NCBI GenBank assembly: GCA_031177445.1
Contig: JAPSGP010000152.1
Span: forward strand, 1 to 7,063
Reading direction: 5' to 3'
Length of the DNA: 7,063 nt
Source of the DNA: Acidimicrobiia bacterium
Lineage (GTDB): Bacteria > Actinomycetota > Acidimicrobiia > IMCC26256 > JACDBD01
The notes under the pieces were generated by a model. That model was not told the origin of the DNA. It did not search any database and saw only the letters and a program-made list of their open reading frames with translations. Shown here in pieces: positions 1-6,870 of the stretch (positions are counted from its first letter, which is position 1; each line of letters starts with the position of its first letter). Position numbers and translations under genes: made by a program.

Positions 1-2
1 TG

Positions 3-1952
3 GCGGCGGCGGTCGCCGTGGTCGTCGGGCTCGCGCCGTGGACGAACCGGCGGTGGCACCGTGCCGGATGGGTCGTGGTGGGCTTGGTGGCGTTCTGCCG
101 CGTGGCCACTGCGACCGAGGTGCCGCTCGTGCTGTGGCCGGCGCTGTCGCTCGGCTCGGCGGCCGGCTCACTGGCGTTGCTCGCCCTCGGGGCGCCGACC
201 CGCAGGCCGGACGAGACCAAGATCGCCGACGCGCTGCGGCGTGCCGGATTCAGCCCGAGGGCGATCGCTCCGGCCGAGGTCAAAGCACGAGCGTCGTTGC
301 CGTTCGCGGTTCGGTGCGATGGTGAAGGCGCGCTGTTCGTCAAGGTCATCAGCAAGGACGAACGCCGCGCCGACACGCTGGCCTGGATCTGGCGCAACAT
401 CCGGGTGAAGGGCATCGAGGACGAGCGCCCGGTGTCCTCGCCGCGCCGCAGCTCGGAGCGTGAAGCCCTGATGGCGGTGTTCGCGGGTGAGACAGGAGCG
501 CGGGTTCCGCGTCCGCTGGCCGTGGGCGAGTTCGAGGAATCGTCGGCGTTGATCGCGTTCGAGCCGGTGGATGGTGCGTCACTTGCGAGCGCGGACGGCA
601 ACTCGATCAGCGACTCACTCCTCGCGGACCTCTGGCAGCAGGTCGCCAAGCTGCGCGAGCGACGGATCGCGCACCGATGGTTGAACGCCGGCAATGTGCT
701 CGTCGACCGCGACGGCCGGACGTGGATCACCGGCTTCTCGTACGCCGACCAGGGCGCCGATGACCAGCCGCTCACCGCCGACGTCGCCGAGCTGCTCGTC
801 TCGCTCTCGATGATGGTGGGACCGAAGCGCGCCGTTGCCGGTGCGGTCGCGGCACTCGGGCGAAAGAGCGTGAGCGATGCCCTGCCCCTGCTCCAGCCGC
901 TCGCGCTGACCTCCGAGACCCGTAACCTGCTGCGTCGCCACAAGGACCTCCTGCCCGCGCTCCGAACCGAGGTGCAGTCCGCCACCGGAGCCGAGGAGTT
1001 CCACCTCACGAAGATCGAGCGCATCGGCACGCGCCAGCTGCTCATGGTGGTGGCGAGCGTCGCGGTCGTCTACATCATGCTCGTCCAGTTCTCGGAGGCG
1101 GGCGACATCAGCGACGCCCTGGCCGACGCCAACTGGTTCTATATCGTTCCGGTCATCCTCTTCGCGTCGACGACATACTTCGCGGCCGCCTTTTCACTGA
1201 TCGGCGCGGTAACGAGTTCCTTGCCGTTGATCCGTACGACGGTGGTACAGCTCGGCCAGACGTTCCTGAACCGCTTCACACCTTGCAACGCCGGCGGGAT
1301 GGCACTGCGAGTGCGCTACCTCCAGAAGCGCGGCACGGACGTCGTCGACGGCGCGGCCGCGGTCGGCCTCACGAGCGCGGCCAGCGGTGTCATGCAGGTC
1401 GTCCTGTTCATCGCGTTCTTCCTCGCGGCCGGGAGCCAGCAGCAAGGCCCGACCGTCAGCCTGCCCAAGGCGAGCACGATCGCGCTGGTCTTCTCGGTGA
1501 TTGCGGTCGCCTCCGGCGTGCTGTTCCTCACCCCTTGGGGGCGTCGGGTGCTGCTCGGTCGGGTCGTCGAAATCCTGCGGACGGCACGCCACACGCTCGG
1601 GACATTGGCCCGCAACCCGGTGAAGATGGCGCTGCTCGTGGGCGGAGCGGGGCTGGCGAAACTCGGCTACATCGCCGCCTTCGACGCCGCGTGCCGGGCC
1701 TTCGGCGTCGACCTGCCAATCGGCACGATCGGCGCGGTGTACCTCACAGCCACGACGATCGGCTCGGCCGTCCCGACGCCGGGCGGAGTGGGGGGCATCG
1801 AGGCGGCGCTGGTTGCCTGTCTCACCGCGGTCGGCGTGGACTCGTCGCTCGCGGTGCCGAGCATGCTGCTGTTCCGCGGCGCCACGTACTGGTTGCCCGT
1901 CATCCCCGGCTACGCCGCGTTCTGGTACTTGCAGCGCGTCGAAGCCGTCTGA
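3..1952 (+). CDS. Kinase-like domain fused to LPG-synthase-type flippase membrane domain (5' end outside window)
   Basis: The frame is open from the first base, so the true start lies upstream; GTG at 18 is only the first in-window start codon and sits inside a hydrophobic stretch. Numbering from that GTG: two membrane segments (about 17-32 and 35-58), a cytoplasmic kinase-like domain (about 65-320), then a multi-helix domain (about 338-640). The kinase-like part has LFVKV (K109, ATP-lysine position) and HRWLNAGNVLV (N226), but the HRD aspartate is W221 and the DFG aspartate is G239, so catalysis is doubtful. The membrane domain carries flippase-family signatures: GQTFLNRFTPCNAGGMALR (412-430), PTPGGVGGIEAAL (587-599) and RGATYWLPVIPGY (620-632). 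This domain family (UPF0104, lysylphosphatidylglycerol synthase TM region) is linked to lipid synthesis or flipping. No aminoacyl-transferase domain follows, so lipid or polyprenyl-glycan transport or regulation is an inference. Confidence 0.85.
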   Translation, partial: AAAVAVVVGLAPWTNRRWHRAGWVVVGLVAFCRVATATEVPLVLWPALSLGSAAGSLALLALGAPTRRPDETKIADALRRAGFSPRAIAPAEVKARASLPFAVRCDGEGALFVKVISKDERRADTLAWIWRNIRVKGIEDERPVSSPRRSSEREALMAVFAGETGARVPRPLAVGEFEESSALIAFEPVDGASLASADGNSISDSLLADLWQQVAKLRERRIAHRWLNAGNVLVDRDGRTWITGFSYADQGADDQPLTADVAELLVSLSMMVGPKRAVAGAVAALGRKSVSDALPLLQPLALTSETRNLLRRHKDLLPALRTEVQSATGAEEFHLTKIERIGTRQLLMVVASVAVVYIMLVQFSEAGDISDALADANWFYIVPVILFASTTYFAAAFSLIGAVTSSLPLIRTTVVQLGQTFLNRFTPCNAGGMALRVRYLQKRGTDVVDGAAAVGLTSAASGVMQVVLFIAFFLAAGSQQQGPTVSLPKASTIALVFSVIAVASGVLFLTPWGRRVLLGRVVEILRTARHTLGTLARNPVKMALLVGGAGLAKLGYIAAFDAACRAFGVDLPIGTIGAVYLTATTIGSAVPTPGGVGGIEAALVACLTAVGVDSSLAVPSMLLFRGATYWLPVIPGYAAFWYLQRVEAV

Positions 1953-1985
1953 TCGGGAAGCATCGACCGAGCGAAGGCCGCTGAC

Positions 1986-1991
1986 GAGAGG
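1986..1991 (+). promoter_or_regulatory. Shine-Dalgarno site for the TTG start at 2000
   Basis: GAGAGG lies 8 bases upstream of TTG 2000-2002. This supports the rare TTG as the transporter start, since no ATG or GTG gives a better N-terminus ahead of the first membrane helix. Confidence 0.6.
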
Positions 1992-1999
1992 GGCCCACC

Positions 2000-3191
2000 T
2001 TGACGACGTCGAGCACGCCCTTGGTTGCCGAGGAGCACGGCCCGAAGAACCTGGTGCTCGTGGCGATGATCTTCGCGGTCGCGATGACGTTCATCGATCA
2101 AACGATCGTGGCGATCGCCGCCCCCGAGATCCAGAAGGAGCTCGCGCTCTCTTCGACCGGCCTGCAGTGGGTGATCAACGGTTACCTCGTCGCCCTTGCG
2201 GCGCTGTTCGCGCTCGGCGGCCGGCTCTCCGATGTCCTCGGCCACCGCAAGATGCTGATCCTCGGCGTCGTGATCTTCGCCGGCGCGTCGACCCTGAACG
2301 GGCTGACGCCGACCGGCGACGTCGCCGAGGTCTGGATCATCACGTTCCGTGTCGTGCAAGGCGCCGGCGCCGCGCTCATGTACCCGGCCGCGCTGGCGAT
2401 CGTGGTCAAGGCCTTCCCCCTTCACGAGCGTGGCCGGGCGCTGGCGGTGTTCTTCGCGATCGCGGGCGGGCTCACGGCCGTCGGTCCCTCCGCCGGTGGA
2501 TATCTCAGCGAGTGGACGTGGCGCGCGATCTTCTGGGTGAACGTCCCCGTGGCGATCATCGCACTCGTGTTGACGACGATTTCCAAGCCCGTCGACGACT
2601 ACGAACGGGCGCCGATCGACTGGCCCGGCGCGGTCCTGGTGGCGGCGGCCATGGGGCTCAGCGTCGCCGGGCTCCAGCAGTCGAGCTCGTGGGGCTGGGG
2701 GAGCGTCGCGACCATCGGACTCATCGCCGTCGGGCTCGTCGTCCTGGTTGTGTTCATCGGCTATGAGCTCCGGGCGGCGTCTCCGCTGATCCGGGTGCGC
2801 ATCTTCCAGAACCGCGCGTTCGCAGCCGAGAACGTGGTCCTGTTCCTCGCGTCGGCAGTCTTCGTTCCGGTGTTCTTCTTCGCGTCGATGTACGCGCAGA
2901 TCTCGCTCGGCTGGTCGCCGTCGAACGCCGGGCTCTACCTCCTCATCTTCTTCGCCGGCTTCGCGCCGGCATCGCAGATCGGCGGCCGGATCCTCGACAA
3001 GCGCCGGTTCGAAGGCGAGGGAGATCTTCGAGGCGGTGCAGCTCGACTTCGCCCAGTCGACGCGGGTGATCTTCTTCGTGATGGCAGGCATCATGGCGGC
3101 GGCGGCACTCGTCGCGCTCGTCGCGCTCCGGGCCGGGCGGCAGGAGCTCGTGGAGGGAACGGAGTCGCCGACAGCGCCGCCCGGGTCGTAG
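2000..3191 (+). pseudogene. MFS drug exporter (DHA2/EmrB-QacA type), disrupted by internal deletion and frameshift
   Basis: The intact family is a 14-helix proton-coupled exporter of about 480-550 residues. Residues 1-334 from TTG 2000 look normal: FIDQTIVAIA with D33 in helix 1, motif A at 73-84 (GGRLSDVLGHRK), the antiporter motif C region at 153-167 (GGLTAVGPSAGG), and ten helices ending in GGRILDK at about 3001. The frame then turns into Arg/Gly-rich nonsense and runs on inside the next gene to 3811. In the +1 frame from about 3009, SKAREIFEAVQLDFAQS and helix TRVIFFVMAGIMAAAALVAL form a typical DHA2 C-terminus ending at TAG 3189-3191. Helices 11-13, roughly 130-150 codons, are missing between the two parts. 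The natural reading is an out-of-frame deletion at about 3000-3021, unless the join is an assembly error. The product would probably be non-functional. Substrate cannot be told. Confidence 0.85.
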
Positions 3192-3221
3192 CGCCTCCGC
3201 GTCGGTTGCGGATGGGCGCAT

Positions 3222-4184
3222 GTGCAGACGGTCGCGTGCGTACTCGCGGGGCTCGCATACCCTCGGGACACGCGGTACGCATATCTGGGTATCAATGGTG
3301 GCGGGTCCGAGACCATCGCCCGCGCCGAGGATGTGCTGGGTGCGGTGATCTACGAGCGCACCAGCGGCCCGACGAATCCGCGCGTCACCCCGCTCGCCGT
3401 CGTGTGCGAGCGTTTCGACGATCTCCTGGTCGGCTCACCGCGCCCGGACGGGCTCGCGGTGTGCCTCGCCGGCCTGCAGAGCCCCGAGACGCGCGCGCAG
3501 ATCGGCGGCTACTTCCGGCGGAGGTATCCGGCCGCCGCCCTGCGGGTCGAGCCCGACTACGTCGCCGCGCTGCGCTGCTTCGAACGGGAGCCCGGCGTGT
3601 GCGTCGTCGCCGGGACCGAATCGCTCGTGTGCAGCCGCGACGAGGACGGGCGCATCGTGACCAGCGGAGGGAAGGGGTACCTCCTCGGCGACCGCGGCTC
3701 GGCGTTCCGGCTCGGACAACTGCTCGTCGGCCGCTACGTCGAGGATCCGGACTCGGTCGACCTGTTCGGCCTGGCCATCTGCGACGCCCTCGGGGTCAGC
3801 GGACCGGGTGAGATCGTCGCCGCGGTCTACGGTTCCCCGTCACCGGCGACGCTGCTGGCGGGTGCAGCGCCGGTCCTGATCACCGCTGCCGGCGAACACG
3901 AGTGGGCGCGGGAGCTGTTGACTCGCGAGATGGTCGAGCTGGCGGAGCTCGTGCGCGCCCATCTGGAGCGGCACGATCCGGCGCGCTGGGATCAGAACCT
4001 GCGCCTCGGCATCGAGGAGACGATCGTGGGGGTCGTCGGTGATCTCTGGGAGAGCGAGCGAGCGCGCGCGACGTTCGAGGATGCGCTTCGTGAACGATTC
4101 TCGGATTCACCGACCGTGTTCCTGCGCGCCACGCAGAGTCCGGCGCAGGCCGCGGTGCAGCTCGCCCGCGAGGCGGCGCCGTGA
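3222..4184 (+). CDS. BadF/BadG/BcrA/BcrD-type ATPase, N-acetylglucosamine-kinase-like
   Basis: A 320-residue protein of the ASKHA sugar-kinase/ATPase fold, close to the usual length for single-domain GlcNAc-kinase-like members. The phosphate-1 loop is YLGINGGGSET (21-31), against the family GxDGGGTKT. VCLAGL (80-85) and EPDYVAAL (110-117, with D112 at the usual catalytic-base position) follow. Phosphate-2 is AGTESLV (130-136) instead of GTGS. The adenosine-side motif GGKGYLLGDRGSAFRLG (149-165) is well kept. N25 replacing the metal-associated Asp, E30 replacing Lys and E133 replacing Gly may lower activity or mark a subgroup. GTG 3222 is the only in-frame start after the stop at 3189-3191, but the first 16 residues are not family-like, since members usually begin just before the phosphate-1 loop. 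A weak GGATGG lies upstream. The transporter remnant ends 30 bases before. Sugar (amino sugar) phosphorylation is inferred; no CxxC iron-sulfur site of activator-type members is seen. Confidence 0.8.
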   Translation: MQTVACVLAGLAYPRDTRYAYLGINGGGSETIARAEDVLGAVIYERTSGPTNPRVTPLAVVCERFDDLLVGSPRPDGLAVCLAGLQSPETRAQIGGYFRRRYPAAALRVEPDYVAALRCFEREPGVCVVAGTESLVCSRDEDGRIVTSGGKGYLLGDRGSAFRLGQLLVGRYVEDPDSVDLFGLAICDALGVSGPGEIVAAVYGSPSPATLLAGAAPVLITAAGEHEWARELLTREMVELAELVRAHLERHDPARWDQNLRLGIEETIVGVVGDLWESERARATFEDALRERFSDSPTVFLRATQSPAQAAVQLAREAAP

Positions 4185-4246
4185 CCGGCTTGGCCGAAAG
4201 ACGCACCACGGCGAGCCGCCAATCGATCTGAGCACCCGGGCCGATC

Positions 4247-4253
4247 GAGGAAG
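4247..4253 (+). promoter_or_regulatory. Shine-Dalgarno site for the ferredoxin-cyclase gene
   Basis: GAGGAAG lies 9 bases before GTG 4263. It also precedes an ATG at 4255, but that codon is only 1 base away and in another frame, so GTG 4263 is the better start. Confidence 0.6.
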
Positions 4254-4262
4254 AATGGGCCC

Positions 4263-5309
4263 GTGCCGGATCTTCACTTCCTGCCGGATGACCGGATCGT
4301 CGGGGTTCGGGCCGGCACCACCATCCTGAAGGCGGCGATCGATGCCGGCCTTCCGCATGCGCACGTGTGCGGGGGCCACGCCCGCTGCTCGACGTGCCGC
4401 GTCGTGATCGTGGACGGACTCGACCGATGCGGAGCGCGGAACGCAAAGGAGCAGTCGATCGCGGCCCGTCTGAACTGCGGGCCCGAGATCCGGCTGGCAT
4501 GCCAGACGGACGTGTCGGGCGACGTCACGCTGCGTCGGCTCGTGCTCGATCCCGAGGACGTCGAGCTCACCGATCTCCGCCGCAGCTCGGGACGACGACG
4601 CGTCGGGGAGGAGAAGCACGTCGCGGTGCTGTTTGCCGACATCCGGGGCTTCACCGCGTTCGCGGAGACGCATCTCGCCTATGACGTCATCCACATCCTG
4701 CGTCGCCTCTTCCGTGACATGGCCCGGGTCGTGGACGAGCACGGCGGAGTCGTCACGACGTTCATGGGTGACGGCTTCATGGCACTGTTCGGCGCCGGTG
4801 ACGCCGGCGACGCGGCCCCCGACCAGGCGGTGCATGCAGGCGTGCGCATCCTCGAGGTCGCCGACGCAGCCGAGCCGTGGCTCGACGACCTGGTTGGCCA
4901 GCGCCTCGAGATCAACGTCGGCATCCACTATGGGGACGCCGTCGTGGGGACGATCCGCGACCTCTCGTCGAACGACGTGGTCACGGCCATCGGGGACACG
5001 GTGAACATGGCCAGCAGGATCGAAGCCGCCAACAAGGCCACCGGAACCCGGTTGCTGATCTCGTCCGAGACCCTGGCCGCGGTGCGCGAACCCGTGACGC
5101 TCGGCCGGTCGTTCCGGGTGGCGCTGCCGGGCAAGCTCGGAGAGCACGAGCTCTTCGAAGTGGTGGCGGGGTCGCAGTCGGGGCCCCCGCCGTCACGCGC
5201 CACCCTGCCGTCGAGCGGTCGAGGTGTGTCGAAGGCGGTGTTGGCCGCGGCCGCGGTCGCACTGATCGGCGCCCTGCTCGTGCTGATGTTGGTGGCTATC
5301 GTCCGGTAG
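4263..5309 (+). CDS. [2Fe-2S] ferredoxin / class III adenylate-guanylate cyclase fusion with C-terminal membrane anchor
   Basis: Residues 1-95 form an adrenodoxin-type ferredoxin domain with cluster ligands C36-x5-C42-x2-C45-x34-C80 (CGGHARCSTC, then RLACQ). Residues 117-300 form a class III nucleotide cyclase catalytic domain: FADIRGF with metal ligand D126, FMGDGFMALFG with metal ligand D170, and DTVNMASRIE with N248 and R252, the transition-state pair. The base-selecting positions hold T166 (usually Lys) and T241 (Asp or Thr), so K/D is replaced by T/T. Residues 324-347 are one hydrophobic helix, placing both domains in the cytoplasm just under the membrane. A Pro/Ser-rich linker (303-320) joins helix and cyclase. 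The architecture suggests redox or iron control of cyclic-nucleotide output, which is inference. cAMP is the likely product by family, but the altered specificity pair leaves this open. A 78-base gap separates it from the upstream ATPase and 43 bases from the next gene. Confidence 0.93.
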   Translation: MPDLHFLPDDRIVGVRAGTTILKAAIDAGLPHAHVCGGHARCSTCRVVIVDGLDRCGARNAKEQSIAARLNCGPEIRLACQTDVSGDVTLRRLVLDPEDVELTDLRRSSGRRRVGEEKHVAVLFADIRGFTAFAETHLAYDVIHILRRLFRDMARVVDEHGGVVTTFMGDGFMALFGAGDAGDAAPDQAVHAGVRILEVADAAEPWLDDLVGQRLEINVGIHYGDAVVGTIRDLSSNDVVTAIGDTVNMASRIEAANKATGTRLLISSETLAAVREPVTLGRSFRVALPGKLGEHELFEVVAGSQSGPPPSRATLPSSGRGVSKAVLAAAAVALIGALLVLMLVAIVR

Positions 5310-5340
5310 TCGGGCGGAGAACGAGCGAGGCCCTCGAAGG

Positions 5341-5345
5341 GGAGG
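5341..5345 (+). promoter_or_regulatory. Shine-Dalgarno site for the His-rich membrane protein
   Basis: GGAGG, within AAGGGGAGG, lies 7 bases ahead of GTG 5353, a near-ideal site that fixes this start. Confidence 0.7.
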
Positions 5346-5352
5346 CCGATTC

Positions 5353-6600
5353 GTGAGCGCAGGCGCCGCCAACCTCGGACACCGCCCATCCATCCGGTCC
5401 CGCCCGGGCGAGCTGCGAGCCGGACGCCTGTCGGTCGCGGCGCTGGCGTCGCTCGGCGCGGGCGCGGTCCACGCCGCCGCGATCGGCGTGCACAGCGAGC
5501 ACACTGCGGCCGTCGTCGCGTTCACCGCGGTGGCGGTGTTCCAGCTGGGTTGGGGCGCGGTGGCGCTGACCATCTCGACCCGGAGGGTGGCGCTCGTCGG
5601 AGTCGTCGGGAACGGCGCCACGATCGCAGGCTGGGTCATGGCCAAATCGATCGGCATCTGGTTCGTCGCCGGTCTCGACGAAGCCGAGGGTGTGCAGCTC
5701 GCCGACGGGCTCGCGGCCGTGCTGGCGTTGCTCGCGGTGGCAGGATCGCTCGCCCGGCTCTTCGAGAGCCCGCGCCGGCCGGTGGGCCGGGAGACGCGCC
5801 CAGCGGTGCTCGCGGGCGCGGCCGTGATCGTCGCGGCGCTCGCCGTGCCGGCGATGGCGAGTGCGGGCAGCCACGAGCACGCCAGCCCCGAGCACGCCCG
5901 CCCCGAGCACGCCGGCCCCGAGCGCGGACACGACTCGGCGGCGGCTGGCAGCACGCACGAACACGCGGGTCAGTCAGGAGCGGTCGAGCAGGCCGTCCCA
6001 CCCAAGCCCTACGACCCGACCAAGCCGATCGACCTCGGCGGGGTCGAGGGAGTCACCCCCGAGCAGCAGGCGCGGGCCGAGAGCCTGCTCACGATGACGA
6101 TCGCCCGGCTCCCGCGCTACACCGACACGGCGACGGCCGAAGCCGACGGCTTCCACTCTGTCGGCGATGCATCCACCGGCGACGAGCACTACGTGAACTG
6201 GTCGTACGTCAACGACGGTCGCATCCTCGATCCCGACTATCCCGAGTCGCTCGTCTACCAGGTGCGGGGTGGGGTCAAGACGCTTGTGGCGGCGATGTTC
6301 ATGCTGCCGGACGGCTCGACGCTCGACACGGTGCCCGACGTCGGCGGCCCGCTGACGCAGTGGCACATCCACGACGACATCTGCTTCACCGCCGACCCGG
6401 TAGCGCCGCGCATCGCCGGCATCATCGGCGTCGGCAGCGCGTGCCGTCCGCCGACGGTGAAGAAGGCAGCGATGCCGATGCTGCACGTCTGGATCGTGCC
6501 CCACCGCTGCGGCCCGTTCGCGGCACTGGACGGCATCGGCGGCGGTCAGATCAAGGCGGGGGAGCAGCGCCTGTGCGATCACGTGCACGGGGCTGCCTGA
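5353..6600 (+). CDS. Five-helix membrane protein with His-rich linker and conserved extracytoplasmic domain
   Basis: The 415-residue protein has hydrophobic segments near 27-46, 51-74, 79-104, 115-136 and 150-171. A linker (172-215) follows with H174, H176, H181, H186, H193, H202 and H204, including three EHAxP repeats. A soluble domain (about 217-413) ends the protein. With five helices that domain would sit on the opposite side from the N-terminus, presumably outside. It contains DEHYVNWSYV (277-286), LDPDYPESLVYQV (292-304), LTQWHIHDDICF (334-345), MLHVWIVPHRCGPFAALDG (376-394) and LCDHVHG (407-413). Cysteines 344, 364, 386 and 408 could form two disulfides, and the His/Cys/Asp clusters look metal-binding. 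I associate the C-terminal pattern with uncharacterised actinobacterial membrane proteins but know no function. Metal sensing, storage or transport is only a hypothesis from the histidines. The start is fixed by a strong Shine-Dalgarno site, 43 bases after the cyclase. Confidence 0.85.
   Translation: MSAGAANLGHRPSIRSRPGELRAGRLSVAALASLGAGAVHAAAIGVHSEHTAAVVAFTAVAVFQLGWGAVALTISTRRVALVGVVGNGATIAGWVMAKSIGIWFVAGLDEAEGVQLADGLAAVLALLAVAGSLARLFESPRRPVGRETRPAVLAGAAVIVAALAVPAMASAGSHEHASPEHARPEHAGPERGHDSAAAGSTHEHAGQSGAVEQAVPPKPYDPTKPIDLGGVEGVTPEQQARAESLLTMTIARLPRYTDTATAEADGFHSVGDASTGDEHYVNWSYVNDGRILDPDYPESLVYQVRGGVKTLVAAMFMLPDGSTLDTVPDVGGPLTQWHIHDDICFTADPVAPRIAGIIGVGSACRPPTVKKAAMPMLHVWIVPHRCGPFAALDGIGGGQIKAGEQRLCDHVHGAA
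5875..5924 (+). repeat. 15-bp tandem repeat encoding EHAxP
   Basis: Three tandem copies of GAGCACGCCNGCCCC start at 5875, 5890 and 5905, differing only at base 10, then a partial fourth copy begins at 5920. Because 15 bp is five codons, copy-number change would keep the frame and add or remove His-containing EHAxP units. Confidence 0.85.
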
Positions 6601-6781
6601 CCGAGGGCTGGTTGGTCACCTCGTTCCTCGGCGCCCGCGTCCGTACCGACGACGCCAGCAGCTCGACCGACCGCGCCCGCTCCTGCAGGGCGCGCCCGCT
6701 GATCGCCTCCCGATCGCGGAACACGACCCACGCGCAGATCGCGACGATGGTGACGAGGCCAAGGATCCCGATGGCGATCAC
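6551..6781 (-). CDS. Small single-helix membrane protein, function unknown
   Basis: The 76-residue product starts with a hydrophobic helix (IAIGILGLVTIVAICAWVVF, residues 2-21), followed by a charged tail (RDREAISGRALQERARS) that is probably cytoplasmic. The start chosen is GTG at 6781, with AAAGGGGAG 6 bases upstream; the longer frame from TTG 6841 lacks such a site. Codons over roughly the first 60 residues show the high-GC third-position pattern expected here. This fades over the last part, where the frame overlaps the 3' end of the convergent His-rich membrane protein gene by 50 bases. It resembles no family I can name. It lies divergent to the CoA-transferase gene, so the two may share a regulatory region. 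It could still be a chance frame, since reverse-strand frames are common in GC-rich DNA. Confidence 0.5.
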   Translation of the reverse strand: MIAIGILGLVTIVAICAWVVFRDREAISGRALQERARSVELLASSVRTRAPRNEVTNQPSVRQPRARDRTGAAPPP

Positions 6782-6787
6782 GTAGCG

Positions 6788-6796
6788 CTCCCCTTT
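6788..6796 (-). promoter_or_regulatory. Shine-Dalgarno site deciding the GTG 6781 start
   Basis: The minus strand reads AAAGGGGAG, then 6 bases, then GTG 6781. This is the main reason for choosing the 76-residue form over a 96-residue form. Confidence 0.55.
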
Positions 6797-6813
6797 CTCT
6801 CGCAGCCGGCGTG

Positions 6814-6841
6814 CTCTTACCCAGGCGCGGGGGCCGCTCAA
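6814..6841 (-). promoter_or_regulatory. Possible promoter for the small membrane protein
   Basis: On the minus strand TTGAGC (6841-6836) and TAAGAG (6819-6814) are 16 bases apart, matching the -35 and -10 consensus at 4/6 and 3/6 positions. A start near 6807 would give a short leader holding the Shine-Dalgarno site. The match is weak. Confidence 0.25.
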
Positions 6842-6858
6842 TCAGGGAATCGCGCGTT

Positions 6859-6864
6859 TATGGT
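6859..6864 (+). promoter_or_regulatory. Possible -10 element giving a leaderless CoA-transferase transcript
   Basis: TATGGT fits the actinobacterial TANNNT -10 pattern and ends 7 bases before GTG 6871, so transcription could begin on the start codon itself. No Shine-Dalgarno site precedes this GTG, which agrees with leaderless translation. No convincing -35 is visible. Confidence 0.4.
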
Positions 6865-6870
6865 GTCGAC

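Noticed and set aside
1910..3316. Long minus-strand open frame of 468 residues
   Set aside because: Composition is Arg/Asp/Glu/His-rich as expected for the antisense of GC-rich coding DNA, and it runs opposite a well-recognised transporter.
3009..3811. Continuation of the transporter frame to 3811 as a 603-residue protein
   Set aside because: After residue 336 it is Arg/Gly/Ala-rich with no helices and lies over the ATPase gene in another frame; the true C-terminus is recognisable in the +1 frame.
4185..4262. Short frame from GTG 4181 overlapping the ATPase stop
   Set aside because: It ends after about 16 codons with no recognisable features.
6601..6631. Possible hairpin CCGAGG/CCTCGG just after the His-rich membrane protein gene
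   Set aside because: A 6-bp stem with a 19-base loop and no T tract is too weak to call a terminator, and it lies inside the likely minus-strand gene.
6782..6841. Extended 96-residue form of the small minus-strand protein from TTG 6841
   Set aside because: It has no Shine-Dalgarno site, while GTG 6781 has an excellent one; the extra 20 residues are Arg-rich and cover the possible promoter.
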